A DNA stretch of 44,603 bases from an uncultured Pseudomonadota bacterium (GCA_949286215.1 CASDYX010000013.1:1-44603), one strand, 5' to 3'. Positions 1 to 9,137 are shown, numbered from the stretch's first letter. Notes: generated by a model from the letters alone, not told the origin. Numbers and translations are program-made.

Positions 1-177
1 ACGTGCTTTTTCTTCAGGAGCTTTATCGATTTGATCATATGCGGTAAAGCTTGCGCCACCTTCTTCTGCCAATACTTTGGTGATTGCAGCTGTCAAGGTA
101 GTTTTACCGTGGTCTACGTGACCAATGGTACCAATGTTGCAGTGAGGCTTTGTGCGCTCAAATTTCTCTTTTGCCAT
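1..177 (-). CDS. tuf: Elongation factor Tu, N-terminal 59 codons (cut by window edge)
   Basis: EF-Tu delivers aminoacyl-tRNA to the ribosomal A site as a GTP complex. The reverse strand from the ATG at 177 reads a standard EF-Tu start ([20 protein letters not shown]) followed by the P-loop GHVDHGKT at residues 19-26. The rest of the GTPase domain and domains 2 and 3 lie outside the window. A GGAG ribosome binding site sits just upstream, near 189. It is the last visible gene of the rpsL-rpsG-fusA-tuf operon, 116 bases after fusA. Partial only because the window ends, not because the gene is broken. Confidence 0.97.
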   Translation of the reverse strand, partial: MAKEKFERTKPHCNIGTIGHVDHGKTTLTAAITKVLAEEGGASFTAYDQIDKAPEEKAR

Positions 178-235
178 TTTAAATTTCTCCAAAATGAAAT
201 TAATAAAATTAAATTTACAAATATAAAACTAACAA

Positions 236-283
236 GAGGCAAGAGTGAAAACAAAAGATACCTCTGTTTCACTCTTACACCTC
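236..283 (-). other. Long inverted repeat between fusA and tuf
   Basis: A perfect 10-base inverted repeat (AAGAGTGAAA at 241-250 and TTTCACTCTT at 267-276, 16-base loop) is extended by GAGG at 236-239 and CCTC at 280-283. On the transcribed strand it begins 10 bases after the fusA stop. There is no uridine run directly after it, so it is more likely an RNA processing or stability hairpin, or a weak attenuator before tuf, than a strong terminator. Function inferred only from position. Confidence 0.5.
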
Positions 284-293
284 GTTAATCAGA

Positions 294-2369
294 TTAAGCG
301 TTTTTCGCTTTAATACCTTCGGCAATTTCCCGAGGAACTTCAGCATAGTGGTCAAAGACCATTGTAAACTGAGCACGACCTTGAGAAAGAGAACGCAAGG
401 TATTTACATAACCAAACATATTGGCCAAAGGAACGCTTGCATCAACAACGCGAGCATTACCTCTTTGATCCATACCGCTGACCAAACCACGACGAGAGTT
501 CAAGTCACCGATAATATCGCCCATATATTCTTCCGGAGTAACAACTTCCACTTTCATAATCGGCTCTAACAATCTGGCATCAGCTTGTCTCATACCTTCA
601 CGGAAGGCAGCACGAGCAGCGATTTCAAAGCACATAACGTTAGAGTCAACTTCGTGGTAAGCACCATCATACAAGGTAGCTTTAACACCGGTAACCGGAT
701 ATCCGGCCAATACACCGGCATCCATAGCGGTACGCAAACCTTTTTCAACACCCGGAATATATTCTTTAGGAACGTTACCGCCAACAACCGTATTATTAAA
801 TTCAAATCCGTTATAGCCTTCCATCGGCTCGAATTTAATTTTAACTTTAGCGAATTGACCGGCACCACCGGATTGTTTCTTGTGAGTATATTCAATATCA
901 CAAGGTTTGGTGATGGTTTCACGATAAGCAACTTGCGGATCACCGACATTGCAATCAACTTTGAATTCACGTTTCAAACGATCAACAATGATTTCCAAGT
1001 GCAATTCACCCATACCACTGATGATGGTTTGACCTGAATCTGGGTCAGAAGAAACGCGGAAAGACGGATCTTCCATAGCCAAACGAGACAAAGCCAAGCC
1101 CATTTTTTCAACGTCGGCTTTAGTCTTCGGTTCAACAGCCAATTGAATAACCGGATCAGGGAATTCCATATTTTCCAAAACAATCGGATGAGCAGGATCA
1201 CACAAGGTATCACCGGTGGTGGTATCTTTCAAACCAGCCAAAGCGATAATATCACCGGCATGAGCTTCTTTCAAATCCTCACGTTTGTTAGCATGCATCA
1301 AGAGCATACGACCGATACGTTCTTTCTTATCTTTAACAGAGTTATAGATATAAGAACCGGCAGTCATGGTACCTGAATAAATACGAGTAAAGGTCAGTGA
1401 ACCAACGAATGGGTCATTCATAATTTTGAATGCCAAAGCTGACAACGGAGCGTTATCATCAGGATGACGTTCAATAACTTCATCAGTACCCGGTTTTACA
1501 CCGTCGATAGCCGGAATATCCAGCGGAGACGGCAAGTAATCAATAACGGCATCCAACAACGGTTGTACACCTTTGTTCTTGAATGCAGTACCGCACAAAA
1601 CAGGAACGAAAGCTTGAGCCAAAGTACCCTTACGAATACATTTTTTCAAAGTATCGATAGAAATTTCTTTTCCTTCAAAGAAATCTTCCATAGCTTTTTC
1701 GTCTTGTTCGACAGCTGCTTCAACCAACTGAGCATGAAATTCTTCAGCTTTATCTTTCAAATCAGCCGGAATTTCTTCAACGTTAATCGGAGAATCTGCA
1801 GTATCACCGGTATAGATGATGGCTTTCATTTGCAACAAATCGATAACGCCTTTGAAATCAGCTTCTGCACCGATTGGTAATTGCAAAGCCAAAGGCTGAG
1901 CACCCAAACGGTCTTTAATCATATCTAAGCAACGATAGAAGTTAGCACCGATACGGTCCATTTTGTTGCAGAAGCAAATACGAGGAACGCCGTATTTGTC
2001 AGCTTGACGCCAAACGGTTTCAGATTGCGGTTCAACACCGGCAACGGAGTCGAATACGGTAATAGCACCATCCAATACGCGGAGAGAACGTTCAACTTCA
2101 ACGGTGAAGTCAACGTGACCCGGAGTATCGATAATGTTAATACGATGACCTTTCCAATAGCAGGTAGTAGCAGCAGAAGTAATGGTAATACCACGCTCTT
2201 GCTCTTGCTCCATCCAGTCCATGGTAGCAGCACCGTCGTGTGTTTCACCGATTTTGTGATTTACACCGGTATAATACAGAATACGTTCAGTGGTCGTTGT
2301 TTTACCGGCATCGATGTGAGCCATGATACCGATGTTTCTATACATTTCCAATTTATGTGTACGAGCCAT
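294..2369 (-). CDS. fusA: Elongation factor G
   Basis: EF-G is the GTPase that drives tRNA-mRNA translocation and, with RRF, ribosome recycling. The 691-residue length is normal. GTPase motifs are intact: AHIDAGKT at 17-24, DTPGH at 81-85 and NKMD at 135-138, followed by the domain II-V sequence. The ATG at 2369 is preceded by AGGATTAATACA on the coding strand. It starts 15 bases after the rpsG stop and belongs to the str operon. Nothing unusual is visible. Confidence 0.98.
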   Translation of the reverse strand: MARTHKLEMYRNIGIMAHIDAGKTTTTERILYYTGVNHKIGETHDGAATMDWMEQEQERGITITSAATTCYWKGHRINIIDTPGHVDFTVEVERSLRVLDGAITVFDSVAGVEPQSETVWRQADKYGVPRICFCNKMDRIGANFYRCLDMIKDRLGAQPLALQLPIGAEADFKGVIDLLQMKAIIYTGDTADSPINVEEIPADLKDKAEEFHAQLVEAAVEQDEKAMEDFFEGKEISIDTLKKCIRKGTLAQAFVPVLCGTAFKNKGVQPLLDAVIDYLPSPLDIPAIDGVKPGTDEVIERHPDDNAPLSALAFKIMNDPFVGSLTFTRIYSGTMTAGSYIYNSVKDKKERIGRMLLMHANKREDLKEAHAGDIIALAGLKDTTTGDTLCDPAHPIVLENMEFPDPVIQLAVEPKTKADVEKMGLALSRLAMEDPSFRVSSDPDSGQTIISGMGELHLEIIVDRLKREFKVDCNVGDPQVAYRETITKPCDIEYTHKKQSGGAGQFAKVKIKFEPMEGYNGFEFNNTVVGGNVPKEYIPGVEKGLRTAMDAGVLAGYPVTGVKATLYDGAYHEVDSNVMCFEIAARAAFREGMRQADARLLEPIMKVEVVTPEEYMGDIIGDLNSRRGLVSGMDQRGNARVVDASVPLANMFGYVNTLRSLSQGRAQFTMVFDHYAEVPREIAEGIKAKNA

Positions 2370-2384
2370 TGTATTAATCCTATA

Positions 2385-2855
2385 TTAGAATTTGTAGTGA
2401 GAGAAAGCTTTGTTAGCTTCAGCCATTTTGTGGGTATCTTCGCGTTTTTTAACGGCAGAACCTTTATTGGCATAAGCATCTAACAATTCGTTAGCAAGTC
2501 TTTCAGTCATGGTTGTTTCAGAACGTTTTTGAGCGGCGGCAATAATCCAGCGAATAGCCAGAGCTTGACGACGATCGGCACGAACTTCACAAGGAACCTG
2601 GTAAGTAGCACCACCGACGCGGCGAGATTTAACTTCAACAACAGGTTTTACATTATCAATAGCTTCATTAAAAACGCTCAAAGCATCTTGCTTGGTTTTA
2701 GCGGCCAAAATGTCGAAAGCAGAATAAACGATTTTTTCTGCAACGGCTTTTTTACCGTCTTCCATAACGTTATTAATAAATTTTGCGACTACCTTATCAT
2801 TATACTTAGCATCAGGCAGTACGATTCTTTTTACAGCACTATGACGACGTGACAT
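2385..2855 (-). CDS. rpsG: 30S ribosomal protein S7
   Basis: S7 is a primary 16S rRNA-binding protein that nucleates the 30S head and contacts the E-site tRNA. The 156-residue product begins [10 protein letters not shown] and ends with the basic, aromatic tail expected of S7 (KAFSHYKF), a normal bacterial length. AGGAGATAAAG just upstream is a strong ribosome binding site. It lies 12 bases after rpsL in the str operon; in other bacteria S7 represses translation of this operon, but no matching mRNA site was traced here. Confidence 0.98.
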   Translation of the reverse strand: MSRRHSAVKRIVLPDAKYNDKVVAKFINNVMEDGKKAVAEKIVYSAFDILAAKTKQDALSVFNEAIDNVKPVVEVKSRRVGGATYQVPCEVRADRRQALAIRWIIAAAQKRSETTMTERLANELLDAYANKGSAVKKREDTHKMAEANKAFSHYKF

Positions 2856-2867
2856 TATCTTTATCTC

Positions 2868-3239
2868 CTATTTAGGTCTCTTTGCGCCGTACAAAGAACG
2901 ACGTTGACGACGTTTAGAAACACCTTGAGTATCCAAGGTACCACGAATGATATGATAACGAACACCAGGCAAGTCTTTTACACGGCCTCCTCTAATCAGC
3001 ACCACTGAGTGTTCTTGTAGGTTGTGACCTTCACCAGGGATATAGCTGATTACTTCAAAGCCGTTTGTCAAGCGTACACGAGCAACCTTACGCAAAGCGG
3101 AGTTCGGTTTTTTCGGGGTAGTTGTATAAACCCTTGTACAAACACCACGTTTTTGCGGGCACGCTTTCAAAGCAGGAACTTTGTTTCTTTTCACTTTGGG
3201 TGTTCGTGATTTACGAATTAACTGATTAATTGTAGGCAT
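2868..3239 (-). CDS. rpsL: 30S ribosomal protein S12
   Basis: S12 sits at the decoding centre and controls accuracy. I use the ATG at 3239 ([10 protein letters not shown]), not the GTG directly before it, because it matches the invariant family start and is spaced correctly from AAGGAAA upstream; length is 123 residues. The [10 protein letters not shown] segment carries Lys43 and the GGRVKDLPG loop carries Lys88, so the two main streptomycin-resistance positions have the wild-type residue. It is the first gene of the str operon, with a leader of roughly 165 bases. Confidence 0.97.
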   Translation of the reverse strand: MPTINQLIRKSRTPKVKRNKVPALKACPQKRGVCTRVYTTTPKKPNSALRKVARVRLTNGFEVISYIPGEGHNLQEHSVVLIRGGRVKDLPGVRYHIIRGTLDTQGVSKRRQRRSLYGAKRPK

Positions 3240-3284
3240 CACTAATTTCCTTAAATTAAAATTACATCTTGTTTACATAAAAAA

Positions 3285-3319
3285 CCCGATTCACAAAAGC
3301 CTTAAGCCTTGCAAACGGG
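3285..3319 (-). promoter_or_regulatory. Possible leader hairpin/attenuator of the str operon
   Basis: In the rpsL leader, CCCG and CGGG (plus-strand 3285-3288 and 3316-3319) can pair and the stem extends with TT..CAA against TTG..AA across two mismatches. On the transcribed strand the hairpin is followed by TTTTTT, the layout of an intrinsic terminator, but about 45 bases before the S12 start. It could attenuate the operon. The stem is imperfect and the call is tentative. Confidence 0.35.
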
Positions 3320-3401
3320 GGAAAAATTACCACAAACTCTTAATTTATAAGGGATTGCGTCATTTTAATTAAACTCATCTCTTTAATACCGCAGTACAAA
3401 G

Positions 3402-3439
3402 ATTGAGCGCATAGTAGATTAATGGCGCTCAATAGTCAA
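3402..3439 (-). promoter_or_regulatory. str operon promoter overlapped by a 9-bp inverted repeat
   Basis: On the minus strand TTGACT (3434-3439) and TACTAT (3411-3416) are separated by exactly 17 bases, a strong sigma-70 promoter, predicting a start near 3404. A perfect inverted repeat, ATTGAGCGC at 3402-3410 and GCGCTCAAT at 3425-3433, flanks the -10 box: one arm fills the -35 side of the spacer and the other covers the start point. This geometry suggests a repressor operator. A further half-site, ATTGAGCG, lies at 3548-3555. The remainder of the 3240-3663 gap holds the leader, this promoter and the terminator at 3615-3638; I see no convincing gene in it. Confidence 0.7.
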
Positions 3440-3614
3440 CTAGTTTTTACAAAATTTTTCATAAATTTGAGTCTAAAAAACTTTTACCTTTCATTAATAT
3501 TTAAAACGAGCTCTTTTTCAGGTCTTTTCTCAGATTCATTTAAGATTATTGAGCGAGTCGCCCCTTGCGAAGGATATTTTTTGCTTTTGAGTCAATTTGA
3601 GTCTAACACGACAC

Positions 3615-3638
3615 AAAAAAAGGCTGCCGAAGCAACCT
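3615..3638 (-). terminator. Intrinsic terminator after the small membrane protein gene
   Basis: On the minus strand AGGTTGC-TTCG-GCAGCCT forms a 7-bp stem (one G-T pair) with a stable UUCG loop, followed by seven Ts. It lies 26 bases past the stop of the gene at 3664-4113, and separates it from the str promoter. Confidence 0.85.
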
Positions 3639-3663
3639 TAATTAAAAGAAAGCATTAATCTCT

Positions 3664-4113
3664 TTAGTTATCAGAAACAAACGCTTTTTGCGCACGTTTT
3701 TCTTCTGCCCGACACGTCAGATAAAGAATAGCAAAAACCGTACAGAACACCCCCATAAACACATTTGAGACCTGACGATTAGTTTGCACTCTTTCATCTA
3801 TCAATGTTTGCTCATGAATTTCGCCCTTATAAAAAAGGACGTCATCTTCTCCAACAAATTTAACAGCCGTAACCACATCGCCGAATTGAGGTAAGGCATC
3901 ATCATTTTGATAGCGTTTCACCATCATGAGAGATTCACCTCTTTGAGCATCATCTTCAGAGATTTGCACCAAAACTTCCGCTAATTTTCCCTGATAGCAA
4001 CCGCGAACGGCAACGTCTTTAACAAGGAAAAAATACAATACCAACCAAATACAAATGTTCATTAAGAGCATAAATAAACAAAACGTACTTCCTTTAATGC
4101 TTTTAGACTTCAT
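3664..4113 (-). CDS. Small protein with two membrane segments, function unknown
   Basis: I do not recognise this protein. From the ATG at 4113 it is 149 residues: a short basic N-terminus (MKSKSIKGS), a hydrophobic helix at about residues 12-32, an extracytoplasmic region of about 85 residues, then a second helix near 119-137 and a charged tail. The layout and the FGDVVTAVKF stretch loosely resemble DUF3592-type proteins, which is only a suggestion. A TTG at 4215 preceded by AGGGG could extend it by 34 residues; I prefer the ATG because it places the first helix at the N-terminus, though it has no Shine-Dalgarno. Divergent from kdsD and ended by its own terminator. Confidence 0.6.
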   Translation of the reverse strand: MKSKSIKGSTFCLFMLLMNICIWLVLYFFLVKDVAVRGCYQGKLAEVLVQISEDDAQRGESLMMVKRYQNDDALPQFGDVVTAVKFVGEDDVLFYKGEIHEQTLIDERVQTNRQVSNVFMGVFCTVFAILYLTCRAEEKRAQKAFVSDN

Positions 4114-4301
4114 AATTATACAAATTTTAGTGTTAATAATAAAATTTTGCCTTAAATTAATATTCACAAGGGCGAAAGTCAACATTAAAATCCCATCAAA
4201 AATCGTGCCAAACAAGAATAACCCCTAAAAAAAACTTGCGTTTTTAAGGATAAAATATTACGTTCAAATCATCTCTGAAGATTTTGATAAAAGGACACAA
4301 G

Positions 4302-5261
4302 ATGACTACCGATACAGATTTACAATCCGCCCGTCGGACCATAGATAAAGAAGTTGAAGCTCTCCGAATGATGGAAGGCGAGCTCAACGGCAACTTAACC
4401 CAAGCCTTAGATTTAATGCAAAACACCAAAGGGCGCGTTATTGTAACCGGAATGGGAAAATCAGGTCACGTTGGCTCTAAAATTGCCGCCACATTAGCCT
4501 CGACCGGTACACCGGCATTTTTTGTTCACCCAGGGGAAGCAAGTCACGGCGACTTAGGAATGGTAACCGAAAACGATGTTGTTTTAGCCATTTCCAACTC
4601 CGGAGAAACTAAAGAACTTTCTGACATTATTACCTATTGTAAACGCTATGGCATTCCCTTAATTGCCGTCACCAAAAACCCCAACAGCACTTTGGGACGC
4701 ACGGGCGATATTTTATTAAAGTTGCCTGACGATGGAGAGGCTTGCCCTCTGGGCTTAGCCCCCACATCATCCACCACTGCCACCATGGTTTTAGGAGATA
4801 TTTTGGCAGTTTGCCTGCTGGAGCGCAAAGGTTTCTCAAAGACAGACTTCAAGCAACGCCACCCTGGCGGAAAGCTTGGCTCTTTCTTGCAAAAAGTATC
4901 CGATTTGATGCACAAAGGAGAAGAAATACCTTTAGTTTATGATACAGCTCTCATGCAGGAAGCCCTGCTTATGATGACCTCAAAAATGCTTGGTTGCGTC
5001 GGCATTATTGACAAAGACAGACATTTACTTGGCATCATCACCGATGGCGACTTGAGACGTTGTCTTTCTCCCGACATGCTTACCAAAAAAGCTGCTGATC
5101 TCATGACCCGCAACCCCAAAACCACGACGCCGGACATTTTGGCAGCGGAAGCCGTAAAAGAAATGAACGAAAAGAAAATCACTCAATTATTTGTAATTGA
5201 TAGTGGCCGTCCGGTAGGTATTATTCACTTGCATGATTGCCTCAAAGCTGGAGTAGCTTAG
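4302..5261 (+). CDS. kdsD: D-arabinose 5-phosphate isomerase (KdsD/KpsF family)
   Basis: Interconverts ribulose 5-phosphate and arabinose 5-phosphate, the first step towards the Kdo sugar of lipopolysaccharide. The 319-residue protein has an N-terminal SIS sugar-phosphate domain (GMGKSGHVGSKIAATLAS near residue 47, SNSGET near 103) and two C-terminal CBS domains (about 205-319) ending in GRPVGIIHLHDCLKAG. I chose the ATG at 4302, eight bases after AAGG, over an upstream TTG at 4284. It heads the conserved alphaproteobacterial lpt-rpoN cluster, and its TAG stop shares its G with the lptC GTG start, implying translational coupling. Confidence 0.95.
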   Translation: MTTDTDLQSARRTIDKEVEALRMMEGELNGNLTQALDLMQNTKGRVIVTGMGKSGHVGSKIAATLASTGTPAFFVHPGEASHGDLGMVTENDVVLAISNSGETKELSDIITYCKRYGIPLIAVTKNPNSTLGRTGDILLKLPDDGEACPLGLAPTSSTTATMVLGDILAVCLLERKGFSKTDFKQRHPGGKLGSFLQKVSDLMHKGEEIPLVYDTALMQEALLMMTSKMLGCVGIIDKDRHLLGIITDGDLRRCLSPDMLTKKAADLMTRNPKTTTPDILAAEAVKEMNEKKITQLFVIDSGRPVGIIHLHDCLKAGVA

Positions 5262-5932
5262 TGTTTGACACCACCAAAATAGATGCTTATTTCAACGGCG
5301 AAAAAGAATTTTCCCCTCAAAAAGAAAATTCTTTAACGCGCCGTGCCAAAATAATGCGTTGGATAAAGATTGCTCTGCCGAGTATTGCCGCCTTGCTCAT
5401 CGGCTTACTCATAGTTATGCCGGGCCTTCAAACCGAAAGCGAAAGATTAGCCGTTGACATCACCCGTCCCAAAAAAGGCGAACTTGAAAAACTCCACATG
5501 GAACAAACGTCTTTTTACATCACGGATGCCAATAACAAGGTCAACAACTTCAATGCCGATAACATTGATGAAACCGAACCGGGCTCAAAACTCTTAAAAT
5601 TAAAAAACCCCAGTGGAATTTTACCCAATGCGGACAACACTTGGGTTAACATTCAATCCCCCAATGGTTACTACAATCAAAACACATCTTTGCTCCGATT
5701 ACTTGATGGTGTAGAAGTATTCTACAGCAACGGAGCCACCGCCACCAGTGAAGAGATGTTTTTTGATTTTAAGCTATCAAAAGCATACAGCATAAAACCA
5801 ACCACGGTTGATGGAGAAAGTGGCCACATAGAGTCACAAGGATTTGAATATTATCAAGATAAAGATTTACTGATTTTTACGGGTAAAACCCACATTACCA
5901 TGCCCGAAGAACAAGTTAAAGGGGACAATTAA
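5261..5932 (+). CDS. lptC: LPS export system protein LptC
   Basis: LptC is the bitopic inner-membrane protein that passes lipopolysaccharide from LptB2FG to LptA. The product (223 residues) has a cytoplasmic N-terminus, one membrane helix at about 36-58 (IKIALPSIAALLIGLLIVMP) and a periplasmic beta-jellyroll-type domain. I choose the GTG at 5261, seven bases after GGAG and overlapping the kdsD stop as TAGTG; an in-frame ATG at 5237 would lie wholly inside kdsD. The stop overlaps the lptA start (TAATG), so kdsD-lptC-lptA are tightly coupled. Sequence conservation is low, as usual for LptC, and the assignment leans on topology plus position. Confidence 0.9.
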   Translation: MFDTTKIDAYFNGEKEFSPQKENSLTRRAKIMRWIKIALPSIAALLIGLLIVMPGLQTESERLAVDITRPKKGELEKLHMEQTSFYITDANNKVNNFNADNIDETEPGSKLLKLKNPSGILPNADNTWVNIQSPNGYYNQNTSLLRLLDGVEVFYSNGATATSEEMFFDFKLSKAYSIKPTTVDGESGHIESQGFEYYQDKDLLIFTGKTHITMPEEQVKGDN

Positions 5933-6813
5933 TGCGCATTTCATTTACATCACTAGCTCTTTTGCTAACGCTAATTTCAACAGCTCATGCTGAAGACATT
6001 CATCTCACGGCAGACGAGAGAGTTGAGTGGTATCGTTCTGAACAAAAAATGGTAGCTGTCGGCAATGCCGTTGCCTCCAAGCAAGATATGAACGTCCGTG
6101 CCGACCAGATGACCGCTTTTTATGAACAAGCTTCAGGACAAAGCGGCACCGACATTAAAGATGTTCACGCTATAGGCAATGTCATTATGAGCTCACCCTC
6201 CGCCAAAGCATACGGCGACACCCTAGACTATGACCTCCGTAAAGATGAAATGATTTTAAGAGGTAAGCCGGTAGCAAAAATCATCACCACCGATAACAAA
6301 ACCATTACCGCCACGGATAATATTACCTACTATCCCTCACAAAACAAAGCCATAGCCATTGGTGATGTCGTAGCCAAAGACCAAGATAGTACAATTTACT
6401 CCAACAAAATGGTGAGTTACTTTACCAAAAACGACCAAGGACAATCCTCTCTAGAAAAAGTAGAGATTTATTCTGACAACAAACAAATTAAAATTGTTAA
6501 CGAACAAGCTGTTGTCACCGGAGAATGGGGCTTATATCTGCCGCAAATCAACAAGGTTCGCATTTATAATAACGTCGTCATCAACCAAGATGGTAACATT
6601 TTACATGGCGATTACGCCGAAACCGACCTCAAAACCAGCATCAGCCGCGTTTTATCCAACAAAAAGAATGGCAAACGGGTTTCCGGTGTTTTCATAGAAA
6701 AAGACAAAGACGAGAAAAAAGCCGAAGGCTCAAAAGCAACCACGGTCAAAACATCGGCTCAACCCGAGACAAAAAAAGAAGACAACAAAAACAATTGGAA
6801 TTTAAAAGAATAA
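5932..6813 (+). CDS. lptA: LPS transport periplasmic protein LptA, long form
   Basis: LptA forms the periplasmic bridge that carries lipopolysaccharide to the outer membrane. A signal peptide (MRISFTSLALLLTLISTAHA) is followed by OstA-type beta repeats: I see related segments around residues 22-90, 115-175 and 190-245, so the protein is 293 residues against about 185 in E. coli. The C-terminal 45 residues are lysine and glutamate rich and look disordered. AAAGGGGACA is the ribosome binding site; the ATG overlaps the lptC stop. The extra repeats may lengthen the bridge monomer. Confidence 0.92.
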   Translation: MRISFTSLALLLTLISTAHAEDIHLTADERVEWYRSEQKMVAVGNAVASKQDMNVRADQMTAFYEQASGQSGTDIKDVHAIGNVIMSSPSAKAYGDTLDYDLRKDEMILRGKPVAKIITTDNKTITATDNITYYPSQNKAIAIGDVVAKDQDSTIYSNKMVSYFTKNDQGQSSLEKVEIYSDNKQIKIVNEQAVVTGEWGLYLPQINKVRIYNNVVINQDGNILHGDYAETDLKTSISRVLSNKKNGKRVSGVFIEKDKDEKKAEGSKATTVKTSAQPETKKEDNKNNWNLKE

Positions 6814-6826
6814 GTCAGGACACACC

Positions 6827-7573
6827 ATGAACAAATATGACTCATCCCAAGTATCCACACTGGAAGTTTTCAACATCGGTAAAAGATACAAAAATCGCCC
6901 TGTGTTGCGCAATGTTTCCCTCAATGTAAAAAGAGGCGAAGCTGTTGGACTTTTAGGTCCGAACGGCGCCGGAAAAACCACATGCTTTTACTGCGTAACC
7001 GGTTTGATTACACCTGACTATGGCGATGTTCATATTGACGGACACGACATTACCAATTTACCGATGTATCGCCGCGCGCGTATGGGCATTGGCTATCTGC
7101 CGCAAGAAGCCTCAATTTTTCGAGCATTGACGGTAGAAGAAAACATCAAAGCCATTTTGGAAATTGTCATTGACGATGAGAGCCAAAGAGAAAATATGCT
7201 AGAAGAGCTCTTATCTGAATTCTCCATTGCGCACCTGCGTAAATCTCCGGCCATTGCTCTCTCGGGTGGTGAACGCCGCCGTCTGGAAATTGCCCGCGCT
7301 CTGGCCAGCCAACCCCACTTTATATTGCTAGACGAGCCTTTAGCCGGTATCGACCCGATTGCCGTAGGCGAAATCCGTAATTTGGTTTCTCAACTAAAAC
7401 ACCGCGGCTTGGGCGTTCTAATTACCGACCACAACGTTCGTGAGACCCTAGACATTACGGACCGCGCCTACATTTTGCACGGCGGCACGGTTTTAATGGA
7501 AGGCAACCCTGAAGAAATCGTCAACAATCAAGAAGTTCGCAAAGTCTATCTGGGTGATAACTTCTCTATGTAA
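6827..7573 (+). CDS. lptB: LPS export ABC transporter ATP-binding protein LptB
   Basis: LptB is the ATPase that powers lipopolysaccharide extraction together with LptFG, which are not in this window. All ABC motifs are present in 248 residues: Walker A GPNGAGKT at 44-51, Q-loop Gln93 in YLPQEASIF, signature LSGGE at 145-149, Walker B ILLDEP with Glu170, and the switch His202 in TDHNVRE. The LPQEASIFR and LDEPLAGIDP strings are typical of LptB. It is 13 bases after lptA and 20 before rpoN. Confidence 0.97.
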   Translation: MNKYDSSQVSTLEVFNIGKRYKNRPVLRNVSLNVKRGEAVGLLGPNGAGKTTCFYCVTGLITPDYGDVHIDGHDITNLPMYRRARMGIGYLPQEASIFRALTVEENIKAILEIVIDDESQRENMLEELLSEFSIAHLRKSPAIALSGGERRRLEIARALASQPHFILLDEPLAGIDPIAVGEIRNLVSQLKHRGLGVLITDHNVRETLDITDRAYILHGGTVLMEGNPEEIVNNQEVRKVYLGDNFSM

Positions 7574-7593
7574 CCAACAGAGAAGGTAAATTT

Positions 7594-9093
7594 ATGGCAT
7601 TAACCCCCAAAATAGAAATTAAGCAGTCGCAATCGCTGTTAATGACGCCGCAACTTCGGCAAGCGATAAATCTTCTGCAAATGAATAATTTGGAGTTAAG
7701 CGAATTAGTCTCTGAGGAGCTCAGCAGCAATCCTTTTCTAGAAAGGGAAGATGACCACCTCAACCAATTACCCGAAGATACTCAACCCACCATCAATGAT
7801 TATGACGCATCATCACCCCCAACTCCGCAAGATGATACCTCAAGCAATGACATTGATTATGATAACAACTTTGAAGATGACTTTGGAAGCGACCGCATCG
7901 GCTATGATGACATCCCGACCGATGCAGATTGGAAAGACTATCATCAGCAAAGAATTGCCAATTCCGATGAAGACTTTGATTATTTTGAGCAAAAACTAGC
8001 TGCGCACAAATCGTTATACACATTTTTAGATGAACAAATCTCTCAAAAATTTGACACTCCCAAAGAGCGTTTGATAGCCTCTCGCATGATGGAGTTTTTA
8101 GACGCGGCAGGCTATTTTCGAGGCAATCTGACTGAAATTTCAGCCAAACTAAATATCCAACAAGATTATCTGCAAAATATCTTATCCCGCCTTCAAACTT
8201 GTGAACCTTCGGGAATTTTTGCCACTTCGGTTGCCGAATGCTTAAAAATTCAGCTTCAAGACAAAGACCGTTACGACCCCTACATGGCCTTTTTGTTGGA
8301 TAATCTGGAATTGGTAGCCGAACACAAATATAAAGAGCTCAAAAAAGCAGGCTCTTTCTCGGATGAAGATTTAAACGATATGCTAAGTGAAATAAAAGCA
8401 TTAAATCCCAAACCCGCCGCCGACTATGACTTTGACCTAACATCATACATCATTCCCGATGTATTTGTTCGCACCAACAAATACGGGGAATACATTATTG
8501 AATTAAACTCAAAATCCTTACCCAAAGTTTTAATCAATCAAGACTATTACAGCGAAATAAAAACTTTAAGCTCTCATAACAAAGAAGCCAAAAGATACCT
8601 CAAAGACAAATTAAGCTCTGCTAATTTTCTAATCAAAGCACTTCATCAAAGAGCGACCACCATTTTAAGAGTCAGTGAAGAAATCGTCAAATTTCAACGC
8701 GATTTTTTTGAAAAAGGAATTGACTATCTCAAACCAATGCTGTTACGTGACGTTGCCGAGAGATTAGAAATGCACGAAAGCACCATTAGCCGAGTCACGA
8801 CCCGCAAATACATGCATACCCCACGCGGCATATTTGAGCTGAAATATTTCTTCTCCACAGCGGCCGGCAGCTACACCGGTGATGAAAATACATCCGTAAC
8901 CGCCATCAAGCACAAAATCAAACAATTAATAGAAGAAGAAACACCAGATAAGATTCTCTCCGATGATATGATAGTTGAGTTCTTGGCTCGCCTTGGAATC
9001 AAGATAGCCAGACGAACGGTCGCCAAATATCGCGAAGGAATGAACATTCCCACTTCAGCCCAAAGGAAAAGAGAAAAACGTCGAAATTCTTAA
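7594..9093 (+). CDS. rpoN: RNA polymerase sigma-54 factor
   Basis: Sigma-54 directs polymerase to -24/-12 promoters that need AAA+ activators, classically for nitrogen and other stress functions. Region I is recognisable at residues 1-50 (glutamine and leucine rich, beginning MALTPKIEIKQSQSLLMTPQ), followed by an acidic, low-complexity region II (about 51-125), the core-binding region, an HTH near 385-405 (MHESTISRVTTRKYM) and the RpoN box ARRTVAKYR at 472-480. Length 499 is normal. Position after lptB is the usual alphaproteobacterial arrangement. No sigma-54 activator is encoded in the window. Confidence 0.97.
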   Translation: MALTPKIEIKQSQSLLMTPQLRQAINLLQMNNLELSELVSEELSSNPFLEREDDHLNQLPEDTQPTINDYDASSPPTPQDDTSSNDIDYDNNFEDDFGSDRIGYDDIPTDADWKDYHQQRIANSDEDFDYFEQKLAAHKSLYTFLDEQISQKFDTPKERLIASRMMEFLDAAGYFRGNLTEISAKLNIQQDYLQNILSRLQTCEPSGIFATSVAECLKIQLQDKDRYDPYMAFLLDNLELVAEHKYKELKKAGSFSDEDLNDMLSEIKALNPKPAADYDFDLTSYIIPDVFVRTNKYGEYIIELNSKSLPKVLINQDYYSEIKTLSSHNKEAKRYLKDKLSSANFLIKALHQRATTILRVSEEIVKFQRDFFEKGIDYLKPMLLRDVAERLEMHESTISRVTTRKYMHTPRGIFELKYFFSTAAGSYTGDENTSVTAIKHKIKQLIEEETPDKILSDDMIVEFLARLGIKIARRTVAKYREGMNIPTSAQRKREKRRNS

Positions 9094-9137
9094 TAGTTTC
9101 CACAGACGACTTGCTTTTGTAAGAAAGATAATATATA

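Noticed and set aside
585..1037. Plus-strand open frame of 150 codons opposite fusA
   Set aside because: It is antisense to a highly conserved EF-G sequence; the frame is an effect of fusA codon use.
3422..3658. Plus-strand open frame of 78 codons upstream of the str operon
   Set aside because: It runs through the str promoter, its operator-like repeat and the terminator at 3615-3638, and has no ribosome site or protein-like composition.
4114..4215. Extending the small membrane protein to the TTG at 4215
   Set aside because: The extra 34 residues are of AT-rich, non-conserved look and would bury the basic N-terminus before the first helix; kept as an alternative only, as AGGGG precedes it.
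9094..9137. Sigma-54 promoter upstream of hpf
   Set aside because: A TTGCTT resembling the -12 element is present near 9110, but the needed GG at the -24 position is absent; the TTGACT/TTATCT pair fits better.
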